The notes: generated by a model from the sequence alone, not told the origin. A stretch of 9,235 nucleotides of DNA from an uncultured Selenomonas sp. (GCA_905373085.1 CAJPRR010000091.1:1-9235), one strand, 5' to 3'. Counted from the stretch's first letter, positions 1 through 5,411 are shown. Translations and numbers: made by a program.

Positions 1-1098
1 CTCGCCGACCTCGTACCTGCCCTTTGCGGCAAGCTCCTCCATCCAGCCCCTGACCGGCGCCGCGTCCTGCATCTCATGATAGAGCAGACGCTCAAGATTG
101 CTCGAAATCAGAATGTCCATGGACGGCGAGATCGTCTTGTAAAAATCGCGCTTTTTGTCATAAACGCCTGTCTGCAGGAAATCCGTCAGCACGTTGTTGC
201 TGTTCGACGCACAGATCAGTTTCGCGACAGGAAGCCCCATGCGCTTGGCGTAATAGCCCGCGAGAATATCGCCGAAATTGCCCGTCGGCACGCAGAAGTC
301 GACGGCTTCGCCCGCTGCCATCGTCCCCTTTTCCAAGAGGTCGGCGTAGGCGCTGAAGTAGTAGACGATCTGCGGCACGAGCCTGCCCCAGTTGATCGAA
401 TTTGCCGAAGACAGCTTGACGTTCCCGGCGGCAAGCTTCTCTCCAAAGGCCTTGTCGCTGAAGATCTCCTTGACGCCGTTCTGCGCATCGTCAAAATTTC
501 CCCTGACCGCGACGACACGGACATTTGCGCCCTTCTGCGTGCACATCTGCAGGTTCTGGATCTTCGACACGCCGCCCGTCGGATAGAACACGAGGATCTT
601 GATCTGATCGACATCGGCAAAACCTTCGAGCGCCGCCTTGCCCGTATCGCCCGACGTGGCGACGAGAATCAGAATCTCAGCGTCCTCACCCGTCTTCTTG
701 AGCGCCGTCTGCAAAAGCTGCGGCAAGAGCTGCAGCGCCATGTCCTTGAACGCGCTCGTCGGCCCATGCCAAAGCTCCAATACGGGGAATTCCTTGAGCG
801 CGTGCACGGGCGCGATGCGCACATCGTCAAACTTGCCGTCCCCGTAAGCGCGTGCAATGCAGCCCGCAAGCTCCTCCGCCGTGTAATCCGTAAGGAAGAG
901 TCCCAGAATGCGTGCCGCGCACTCCTCATAGGAAAGCTGCCGCATCCCTGCGATAAAGGCCAAATCAACCGTAGGAATCTCCTCGGGCACGAAAAGCCCT
1001 CCGTCCGCCGCCAACCCCTGGATGATTGCCTCTGCCGATGCGACGCTTGCCGCCTTTCCCCTCGTACTGCTGTATTTCAATTCCTTCACTCCATTCAT
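1..1098 (-). CDS. thrC: Threonine synthase, 3' end cut by window edge
   Basis: Converts O-phosphohomoserine to threonine in the cytoplasm with PLP as cofactor. The frame is open from 1098 to the left edge, giving 366 residues; the family is usually near 490-500, so about 130 C-terminal residues lie outside. Visible hallmarks are an N-terminal STRGK and DGGLFVP region (residues 11-38), the PLP-lysine motif HGPTSAFKD with Lys118, SGDTGKAA, SSANSINWGR and the cofactor-phosphate loop PTGNFGDI. The ATG at 1098 has GGAGAG only 2 nt upstream, so the GTG at 1087-1089 is a possible alternative start with better spacing. It follows ybaK by 27 nt on the same strand with no terminator between, so the two are probably cotranscribed. 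Identity is secure from motifs; only the exact start is uncertain. Confidence 0.95.
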   Translation of the reverse strand, partial: MNGVKELKYSSTRGKAASVASAEAIIQGLAADGGLFVPEEIPTVDLAFIAGMRQLSYEECAARILGLFLTDYTAEELAGCIARAYGDGKFDDVRIAPVHALKEFPVLELWHGPTSAFKDMALQLLPQLLQTALKKTGEDAEILILVATSGDTGKAALEGFADVDQIKILVFYPTGGVSKIQNLQMCTQKGANVRVVAVRGNFDDAQNGVKEIFSDKAFGEKLAAGNVKLSSANSINWGRLVPQIVYYFSAYADLLEKGTMAAGEAVDFCVPTGNFGDILAGYYAKRMGLPVAKLICASNSNNVLTDFLQTGVYDKKRDFYKTISPSMDILISSNLERLLYHEMQDAAPVRGWMEELAAKGRYEVGE

Positions 1099-1125
1099 CT
1101 CTCTCCATCGACTGTGCCGCTTCTC

Positions 1126-1605
1126 TCAGCGCGTCAGCTGTGCCGTCGTCGCATGGACGGCACGCTCCAAATCGGCGGGCGCGAGCACGATCTGTTCGCC
1201 GCGCCTGCCCGCACTGACGGCGATCTTGTCCCACGCTTTCGCCGAAGCGTCGAGGAACACAGGATACTCTTTCTTCGCGCCAAGCGGCGAGCAGCCGCCG
1301 CGCTGATAACCCGTGAGCGCAAGCACTTCCTTGAGGTGCACCATCTCCGCCTTCTTGCTCGCGGCGGCCTTGGCGAGAGCCTTGAGATCAAGCTCCGCCG
1401 CGCCCGGAATGCACGCCATGACGACGCCCGCCTTGTCCGTGCGGGCGACGAGCGTCTTGAATACTTGCTCCACAGGCATACGGAGCATCTCGGCCGCATG
1501 GACGGCGCTGAGGTCATCCAAGTCGACGGGAAACTCCCGCAGCTCGTACGAAATCGACAGCCCGTCGAGAATCCGCGCCGCATTCGTCTTCTTCTGTCCC
1601 TTCAT
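1126..1605 (-). CDS. ybaK: Cys-tRNA(Pro)/Cys-tRNA(Cys) deacylase, YbaK/EbsC family
   Basis: Trans-acting editing protein that hydrolyses cysteine mischarged onto tRNA(Pro). The 159 residues match the usual length of the YbaK/EbsC subfamily. Visible features are the conserved lysine in VFKTLVA (Lys50, equivalent to the catalytically important lysine of Haemophilus YbaK) and the glycine-rich block GYQRGGCSPLGAKK around residue 103. The frame extends upstream to an ATG at 1683, but that codon lies upstream of a strong extended -10 element, so it cannot be in the mRNA from that promoter. The ATG at 1605, preceded by GGTGAG at 4 nt spacing, is the better start. It is first in a two-gene unit with thrC. 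Known of the family: a free-standing editing domain. Inferred: cotranscription with threonine synthase. Confidence 0.92.
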   Translation of the reverse strand: MKGQKKTNAARILDGLSISYELREFPVDLDDLSAVHAAEMLRMPVEQVFKTLVARTDKAGVVMACIPGAAELDLKALAKAAASKKAEMVHLKEVLALTGYQRGGCSPLGAKKEYPVFLDASAKAWDKIAVSAGRRGEQIVLAPADLERAVHATTAQLTR

Positions 1606-1619
1606 ATCGCTCACCGTTT

Positions 1620-1660
1620 CTGCATCCGCAATCTCAAACAAAAAGCTGCTTCGGATGCAG
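1620..1660 (-). promoter_or_regulatory. Stem-loop at the predicted 5' end of the ybaK mRNA
   Basis: CTGCATCCG at 1620-1628 and CGGATGCAG at 1652-1660 are perfect 9-bp inverted repeats with a 23-nt loop. The predicted start site, about 7 nt past the -10, falls at the outer edge of this stem, so the transcript would begin with the hairpin and reach the ribosome binding site about 10 nt after it. It could stabilise the mRNA or tune initiation. No uridine run follows, so it is not a terminator. Confidence 0.45.
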
Positions 1661-1665
1661 ATTTT

Positions 1666-1674
1666 ATTATACCA
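1666..1674 (-). promoter_or_regulatory. Extended -10 promoter of ybaK-thrC
   Basis: On the minus strand the sequence reads TGGTATAAT: a perfect TATAAT at 1671-1666 with the TG of an extended -10 at 1674-1673. No good -35 hexamer lies 16-18 nt upstream, which is typical of extended -10 promoters. The predicted start is near 1659, giving a leader of about 55 nt before the ATG at 1605. Confidence 0.6.
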
Positions 1675-1697
1675 TAGGTTCACGAGAACTCCTATGG
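1672..1697. promoter_or_regulatory. Operator-like dyad overlapping the ybaK promoter
   Basis: CCATAG (1672-1677) pairs with CTATGG (1692-1697). Inside it GTTC (1678-1681) pairs with GAAC (1686-1689), with only a two-base TC offset on one side. The dyad covers the TG of the extended -10 and the spacer upstream of it, where a repressor would block polymerase. It lies upstream of the predicted transcript, so a DNA-binding role fits better than an RNA hairpin. The cognate regulator is unknown. Confidence 0.4.
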
Positions 1698-1741
1698 CGC
1701 AGCGAACAGAACGATGACTTTCTACACACCAAAAATTTCTA

Positions 1742-1770
1742 TTGCCTTATTGTACACGTTTCGGTACAAT
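1742..1770 (+). promoter_or_regulatory. Promoter of the yefM-yoeB operon
   Basis: A -35 hexamer TTGCCT (1742-1747) and a -10 hexamer TACAAT (1765-1770) are separated by exactly 17 nt. The predicted start near 1777 leaves a leader of about 17 nt, holding the ribosome binding site AAGAAAGGA (1775-1783). Confidence 0.7.
1749..1770. promoter_or_regulatory. Probable YefM-YoeB autoregulatory operator
   Basis: ATTGTAC (1749-1755) and GTACAAT (1764-1770) form a perfect 7-bp inverted repeat with an 8-nt spacer. The dyad sits in the promoter spacer and covers the -10. It contains TGTACA (1751-1756) and a one-mismatch copy GGTACA (1763-1768), with centres 12 bp apart. TGTACA is the known core hexamer of the Escherichia coli yefM-yoeB operator, where YefM represses and YoeB acts as corepressor; I recall a similar 12-bp centre spacing there. 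The assignment is by motif and position. Confidence 0.65.
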
Positions 1771-1793
1771 AAATAAGAAAGGACGTGATACTC

Positions 1794-2066
1794 ATGGTAG
1801 CCGTGAATTTCTCCACCCTTCGCAACAACTTGAAAGCTTACTGCGACACAGCGACAAAAGATGCTGAAACCATCATCGTGACTCGTAAGAACGAAGACAA
1901 CGTCGTCATGATGAGCCTTGAAAGTTACAACAATCTGATGGAGAACATCTTCATCACAAGCAGCAAGAAAAATTATCGTCATATCCTTGACGGCGTTCAG
2001 CAGCTCGAAGACGGACACATTGTCGCAAAAAGCACAGAAGAACTGGAGCACCTGCTTCATGAATGA
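1794..2066 (+). CDS. yefM: YefM/Phd-family antitoxin
   Basis: Antitoxin of a type II toxin-antitoxin pair: it binds and inhibits the partner toxin and represses the operon. The 90-residue product has the family pattern, with an N-terminal DNA-binding and dimerisation half. NFSTLRNNL, IIVTRKNEDNVVMMSLESYN and the following NLMEN match the Phd/YefM fold, and a charged, acidic C-terminal tail (residues 64-90) is the usual toxin-wrapping part. An in-frame GTG lies at 1785, but AAGAAAGGA ends only 1 nt before it; the same site is 10 nt from the ATG at 1794, so ATG is chosen. The stop overlaps the toxin start by 8 nt, the classic translational coupling of such operons. Base composition is visibly lower in GC than the flanking housekeeping genes, which suggests transfer. 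Confidence 0.9.
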   Translation: MVAVNFSTLRNNLKAYCDTATKDAETIIVTRKNEDNVVMMSLESYNNLMENIFITSSKKNYRHILDGVQQLEDGHIVAKSTEELEHLLHE

Positions 2067-2478
2067 AGGAACCACTGATAAATTCAGCCTCCCATCTTCA
2101 CACATCTGCGCTGTCCTCTCGTCGTCGGCAAATCCTCGACGTAGCACCGCTACGCCTGCGGGTTGTCTCCTAGAGAGATACAGCGCATCTGTGCAAATCT
2201 GGGAGGCTTCATTTTATCATCGATTCCTAATCTTCTCAGAAAATGCGTGGAACGATTTCATGGAGTGGATTCAAGAAGATCGCAAAATCGCCAGAAAGAT
2301 CGATGCGCTCCTCAAGGATATCGAAAGAAACGGGCATGAAGGTCTGGGAAAACCCGAACCTCTGCGCCACGACCTTGCCGGCTATTGGAGTCGGCGCATC
2401 ACGGTGAAGGAGCGCCTGATTTACTCCATCGATGATAAAAACATTTACATCGCCGCCTGCAAAGGTCATTACGACTAG
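2059..2478 (+). CDS. yoeB: YoeB-family mRNA interferase toxin carrying a 54-codon in-frame palindrome insertion
   Basis: YoeB toxins are ribosome-dependent endonucleases that cut mRNA in the A site. Residues 57-139 form a complete YoeB domain, beginning LIFSENAW and including KPEPLRH, SRRIT, ERLIY and ending GHYD. Glu100, Arg119, His137 and Tyr138 align with Glu46, Arg65, His83 and Tyr84 of E. coli YoeB, all shifted by 54. The normal length is about 84 residues; this frame gives 139. The extra 54 codons coincide with the palindromic element at 2067-2228. The ATG at 2059 overlaps the antitoxin stop, with GGAG 10 nt upstream, and stays in frame through the element without a stop. No ATG or TTG in frame lies between the element and the domain; a GTG at 2191 lacks a ribosome binding site. 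Restoring the ancestral joint predicts MNEIFSENAW. The toxin may be active, weakened or dead; the catalytic part is intact. Confidence 0.82.
   Translation: MNEGTTDKFSLPSSHICAVLSSSANPRRSTATPAGCLLERYSASVQIWEASFYHRFLIFSENAWNDFMEWIQEDRKIARKIDALLKDIERNGHEGLGKPEPLRHDLAGYWSRRITVKERLIYSIDDKNIYIAACKGHYD
2067..2228 (-). mobile_element. 162-bp palindromic (MITE-like) element, copy 1
   Basis: Non-coding mobile-type palindrome bounded by AGGAACCACTGATAAA and, inverted, AGGAATCGATGATAAA. Long imperfect arms follow: GCCTCCCA and GCGCTGT on the left match GCCTCCCA and GCGCTGT read inward from the right. The apex is CGTAGCACCGCTACG (2140-2154). It has the same length as copy 2 at 4497-4658 and about 70-75 % identity by hand alignment, in opposite orientation. 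Flanking triplets are GAA and TAA if the ends are drawn one base inside, so no clean target duplication is seen. It lies within the yoeB reading frame. No transposase is present, so it would move only with help in trans. Confidence 0.8.
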
Positions 2479-2508
2479 TTCATTATTCTTTGAAAGAGGT
2501 GCTTCCCC

Positions 2509-4398
2509 TTGCTGAAAATCGCGTCCGCACAGATGGAAATACAGCCCGGACGGCCTGACGCCAATACCGCGAACATGCTGCGCCGGATTGAAGAAGCGAA
2601 AGCGAATCATGCCGACATCGTCATCTTCCCCGAGATGGCGATTCCCGGCTATCTGCTCGGCGATACCTGGGAGCAGGACGCCTTCTTGCGCGACGCAGAG
2701 GCCTGCGCCGCCGACGTCATCGCCGCCTCGCACGGCATCGCTGTCATCTTCGGCAGCGTCGCCGTCGATTGGACGAAGAAAAACAACGACGGCAGGCCGC
2801 GCAAGTACAACGCCTGCTTCGTCGCCAGCGAAGGAAAGCTCTGCCATCCCGAGGCAATGCCCTATCCCTTCGTCATCAAGACGCTCCTGCCGAACTATCG
2901 GGAGTTCGACGACACACGCCACTTCTTCAGCCTGCAGAAGCTCGCACGCGAACTGGGCACGACGCCCAAGAGCCTGATTTCTCCCGTCTCGCTGAAGATT
3001 CACGGCAGACGCTGGAAGATCGGCTGCCTATTGTGTGAGGACGGCTGGAGCGACAATTACGAGACGGCGCCGATGAAGCTTCTCGAAGAATACGAGGATC
3101 TGGACTTCTACGTCAACATTTCCTCCTCCCCCTATACGCTCGGCAAGAACGAGAAGCGCCGGCGCCTCTTCTCCGCCGCAGCCAAGGCGGCAGGGGCGCC
3201 GCTCATCTACGTCAACAACGTCGGCTTACAGAACAACGGCAAGACTGTCTACACCTTCGACGGTGCGAGCGCCGTTTACAGCGCGGAGGGCTTATGCGTC
3301 GCCGCCGCTCCGTCCTACGAAGAGGGGCTGCACTATGTCGACGTCGAAGAAATCGCCTCGCTCCCTGCCCTCATACCCGAAAAGAAGACCGAAATCGCCC
3401 AGATTTACGAAGCGCTTTCCTACGGCGTCAGAAATTTTCTCGACAGCATCCGCATGAAGAAGGTCGTCGTCGGCGCCTCGGGCGGCATCGATTCTGCCGT
3501 CGCCGCCGCGCTCTATGCGAGCGTCCTCGGCGCAGAAAACGTCCTACTCGTCAACATGCCGAGCCGCTTCAACTCCGAGACGACAAAGGATCTCGCACAC
3601 GCGCTCGCCGAAAACCTCGGCTGCTATTACGCCGTCTTCCCCATCGAGGAATCCGTGCAGCACACGATGGAGCAGATTGCAGCGACGCCCATCGAGCTTC
3701 TGAAGACGGGCGAAAAGAAGCTGCTTGCCATCTCCTCTTTCCTCGCCGAGAACATCCAGGCGCGCGACCGCAGCTCGCGCATCCTCGCCGCCCTCGCCGC
3801 AGCCTTCGGCGGCGGCTTCTCGTGCAACGCGAACAAGGCGGAGACGACCGTCGGCTACTCAACGCTCTACGGCGATCAGGCGGGCTTCCTCGCTGCCCTC
3901 GCCGACCTCTGGAAGCATCAGGTCTACGAACTTGCACGCTACATGAACGAGCATATCTTCAAGCGTGAAGTTGTGCCGCAGGCGACGATTGACATCGTGC
4001 CGAGCGCCGAACTGTCCGATGCGCAGAACGTCGATGAGGGCAAGGGCGATCCGCTGCTCTATCCGTACCACGACTATCTGTTCCGCGCCTTCGTCGAGCG
4101 CTGGGAAAAGGCGACGCCCGAAGACATCCTCGATTGGTACGTCAAAGGCACGCTTGAGCAGCAAATCGGCTGCGAAAAAGGCCTCGTGAAGAAATATTTC
4201 CAGACCCCCAAGGACTTCGTCGCCGACCTTGAACGCTGGTGGAACCTATTTTCCGGCCTAGCCGTCGCCAAGCGCATCCAAGCGCCCCCAATCCTCGCCG
4301 TCAGCCGCCGCGCCTACGGTTTCGACCACCGCGAGGCGCAAAACGGCGCCTACTATACGAGAGCCTATCAAAAGCTCAAGGAAGCGCTGCTGAAATGA
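2509..4398 (+). CDS. nadE: Glutamine-dependent NAD+ synthetase
   Basis: Last step of NAD biosynthesis: amidates nicotinic acid adenine dinucleotide using ATP and ammonia released from glutamine. The 629 residues have the two-domain glutamine-hydrolysing architecture. Residues 1 to about 290 are a nitrilase-type amidase domain with the Glu-Lys-Cys triad: Glu42 in FPEMA, Lys124 in VIKTLLPNYREF and Cys176 in LLCEDGW. Residues from about 300 are the synthetase domain with P-loop GASGGIDSA (322-330) and NKAETTVGYSTLYGD (442-456). The start is TTG at 2509, preceded by GAAAGAGGTG with 7 nt spacing; no better start exists. It begins 30 nt after the toxin stop on the same strand with no terminator between. 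TTTACA at 2444-2449 could be a -35 but has only a poor -10, so readthrough from the toxin-antitoxin promoter is plausible. Confidence 0.96.
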   Translation: MLKIASAQMEIQPGRPDANTANMLRRIEEAKANHADIVIFPEMAIPGYLLGDTWEQDAFLRDAEACAADVIAASHGIAVIFGSVAVDWTKKNNDGRPRKYNACFVASEGKLCHPEAMPYPFVIKTLLPNYREFDDTRHFFSLQKLARELGTTPKSLISPVSLKIHGRRWKIGCLLCEDGWSDNYETAPMKLLEEYEDLDFYVNISSSPYTLGKNEKRRRLFSAAAKAAGAPLIYVNNVGLQNNGKTVYTFDGASAVYSAEGLCVAAAPSYEEGLHYVDVEEIASLPALIPEKKTEIAQIYEALSYGVRNFLDSIRMKKVVVGASGGIDSAVAAALYASVLGAENVLLVNMPSRFNSETTKDLAHALAENLGCYYAVFPIEESVQHTMEQIAATPIELLKTGEKKLLAISSFLAENIQARDRSSRILAALAAAFGGGFSCNANKAETTVGYSTLYGDQAGFLAALADLWKHQVYELARYMNEHIFKREVVPQATIDIVPSAELSDAQNVDEGKGDPLLYPYHDYLFRAFVERWEKATPEDILDWYVKGTLEQQIGCEKGLVKKYFQTPKDFVADLERWWNLFSGLAVAKRIQAPPILAVSRRAYGFDHREAQNGAYYTRAYQKLKEALLK

Positions 4399-4441
4399 AA
4401 ACCGCTCGCGCCGGATTCATTCGTGAAACTGCAAGAACAGC

Positions 4442-4470
4442 TTGCGCTTCCCTGCACTTTGTGATAGAAT
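4442..4470 (+). promoter_or_regulatory. Promoter of rpmB
   Basis: A good -10 TAGAAT (4465-4470) carries the extended TG (4462-4463), and a weak -35 TTGCGC (4442-4447) lies 17 nt upstream. The predicted start near 4477 gives a leader of about 210 nt before rpmB, of which 162 nt are the palindromic element. Without the element the leader would be about 48 nt. Confidence 0.5.
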
Positions 4471-4496
4471 ACCTTTGTTGTCTATGGCGCAAGATT

Positions 4497-4658
4497 AGGA
4501 AGCACTGATAAAATGAAGTCCGTCAGATTGGCGCAGATTTTTCGTTCGATCAAGGAGACGAACCGGACGCATAGTGGTGCTATGCGGAAGATTTGTCGAC
4601 GCAGAGAGGGCGGAAAAGATACGTCAAGATGGCGGTGCTGAATTTATCAGGGATTCCT
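4497..4658 (+). mobile_element. 162-bp palindromic (MITE-like) element, copy 2
   Basis: Same family as the element in yoeB, opposite orientation and identical length. Ends read AGGAAGCACTGATAAAATG and, inverted, AGGAATCCCTGATAAATTC. The arms are less complementary than in copy 1, but the apical stem GCATAG-TGGTG-CTATGC (4569-4585) is perfect. If the ends are drawn one base inside, TTA directly repeats on both sides (4495-4497 and 4658-4660), a possible 3-bp target duplication. It occupies the rpmB leader between promoter and ribosome binding site, so it would be transcribed as a long hairpin. A 42-codon frame inside it (4513-4641) is not conserved in copy 1 and is not called. Confidence 0.8.
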
Positions 4659-4686
4659 TAACTGCGCCGCGAAGGAGGTGTACCCC

Positions 4687-4878
4687 ATGGCAAGTGTTTG
4701 CGAAATCTGTGCAAAGGGCGAGATGTCCGGCATGAATGTCAGCCATTCGCATTTGAAGACAAAGCGCAAGTGGAAGCCGAACATCCAGCGTGTACGCGCG
4801 ATCGTGAACGGCGAGACGAAGCACATCAACGTCTGCACGCGCTGCCTGCGCTCGGGCAAGGTCGAGCGCGCCATCTGA
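4687..4878 (+). CDS. rpmB: 50S ribosomal protein L28, zinc-binding form
   Basis: Structural protein of the large ribosomal subunit. The 63 residues contain the family pattern NVSHSHLKTKRKWKPNIQ (residues 17-34) and RVRAIVNGE. Two CxxC pairs, Cys5/Cys8 and Cys50/Cys53, form the zinc ribbon, so this is the C+ form rather than the zinc-independent C- paralogue. The ATG at 4687 follows GGAGGTG with 6-7 nt spacing; an in-frame GTG at 4678 overlaps that site and is rejected. The gene is monocistronic: its own promoter lies upstream of the palindromic element and a strong terminator lies downstream. Identity is certain from sequence. Confidence 0.97.
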   Translation: MASVCEICAKGEMSGMNVSHSHLKTKRKWKPNIQRVRAIVNGETKHINVCTRCLRSGKVERAI

Positions 4879-4910
4879 TCTGTGCACGAGGATCCGAACG
4901 GATATATCAT

Positions 4911-4950
4911 AAAACAAGCCGCTGAATCGAAAGATTCAACGGCTTGTTTT
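4911..4950. terminator. Bidirectional intrinsic terminator between rpmB and ridA
   Basis: AAAACAAGCCG (4911-4921) pairs with CGGCTTGTTTT (4940-4950), and TGAATC (4923-4928) with GATTCA (4933-4938), closed by a GAAA tetraloop (4929-4932). The only flaw is one C-A mismatch. The run of T after the stem on the plus strand and of A before it serve both directions, so it ends rpmB on plus and aroH-ridA on minus. Confidence 0.93.
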
Positions 4951-4964
4951 ATTGCTGCGATGCA

Positions 4965-5363
4965 TCAATAAGAATAATTCTGCCCTTCCGAAGCGACGCA
5001 GTCGATCTCGATGAGCGCGTCCTTCGGCAGCCGCGCCACCTCGACGCAGACGCGTGCAGGCGGGCAAACTTTGAAATACTTCGCATACACCGTGTTCATC
5101 GCCGCAAAGTCCTCGATGTCCTTCAGATAAACCGTCGTCTTGACGACATCCTCCAGCGAGCATTCATCGGCTTCGAGAACGGCCTTGAGGTTTTCCAGCA
5201 CGCGCTCGGTCTGCTCGGCAATGCCGCCCGCGACGAGTTCTCCCGTCTGAGGATCGAGCGGAATCTGCCCCGAGGCAAAGATGAAGCCGCCCGACGTGCG
5301 GACTCCCTGCGAGTACGGACCGATCGCTTTCGGCGCATTTTCCGTGATGATTTCTTTTTTCAT
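4965..5363 (-). CDS. ridA: RidA (YjgF/YER057c/UK114) reactive-intermediate deaminase
   Basis: Hydrolyses enamine and imine intermediates, such as 2-aminoacrylate, released by PLP enzymes, protecting other PLP enzymes. The 132 residues match the small trimeric family. Visible signatures are the N-terminal NAPKAIGPYSQG, GGFIFASGQIPLDPQTGE, the arginine in PPARVCVEVARLPKDA that binds the substrate carboxylate, and the C-terminal ALIEIDCVA. The frame extends 10 codons upstream to 5393, but the ATG at 5363 with GAAGGGAG about 10 nt before it gives the usual family start. It follows aroH by 48 nt on the same strand with no terminator between, so probably one operon, and it ends in the shared terminator with rpmB. 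The family assignment is firm; the actual substrate is not shown by the sequence. Confidence 0.94.
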   Translation of the reverse strand: MKKEIITENAPKAIGPYSQGVRTSGGFIFASGQIPLDPQTGELVAGGIAEQTERVLENLKAVLEADECSLEDVVKTTVYLKDIEDFAAMNTVYAKYFKVCPPARVCVEVARLPKDALIEIDCVASEGQNYSY

Positions 5364-5411
5364 GATCGAATCGCTCCCTTCGTCATATACCACATTGGCA
5401 CATAGTACGCA

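Noticed and set aside
1606..1659. T-box or riboswitch leader for threonine genes
   Set aside because: The predicted leader is only about 55 nt with one simple stem and no terminator; far too short for a T-box.
76..1677. A 533-codon open frame on the plus strand
   Set aside because: It is antisense to thrC and ybaK, both with clear family motifs. Long shadow frames are expected in GC-rich codon-biased DNA; it has no recognisable domain and is arginine-rich.
1678..1689. GTTC-N4-GAAC resembling a Gram-positive LexA box
   Set aside because: The Bacillus-type LexA box is GAAC-N4-GTTC; here the half-sites are in the opposite order.
1785..1793. GTG at 1785 as the antitoxin start
   Set aside because: The purine-rich ribosome binding site ends 1 nt before it; the ATG at 1794 has normal spacing.
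2065..2230. Clean target-site duplication flanking element copy 1
   Set aside because: Flanking triplets are GAA and TAA; only copy 2 shows a matching TTA pair. A 160-bp element plus a 3-bp duplication would also be 163 bp and break the toxin frame unless a base was lost.
2236..3003. A 255-codon open frame on the minus strand
   Set aside because: Runs opposite the YoeB domain and the start of nadE; no domain and no ribosome binding site.
4431..4445. Hairpin GCAAG-AACAG-CTTGC after nadE as a terminator
   Set aside because: Short stem with no T run after it, and it overlaps the candidate rpmB -35; nadE has no convincing terminator.
4513..4641. A 42-codon frame inside element copy 2, with AGGAAG 10 nt before its ATG
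   Set aside because: The corresponding frame in copy 1 diverges and stops after about 20 codons, so it is not conserved as a protein.
5394..5411. Separate promoter for ridA in the aroH-ridA gap
   Set aside because: Only a partial TGGTATAT-like sequence without a -35 is seen; cotranscription with aroH is simpler.
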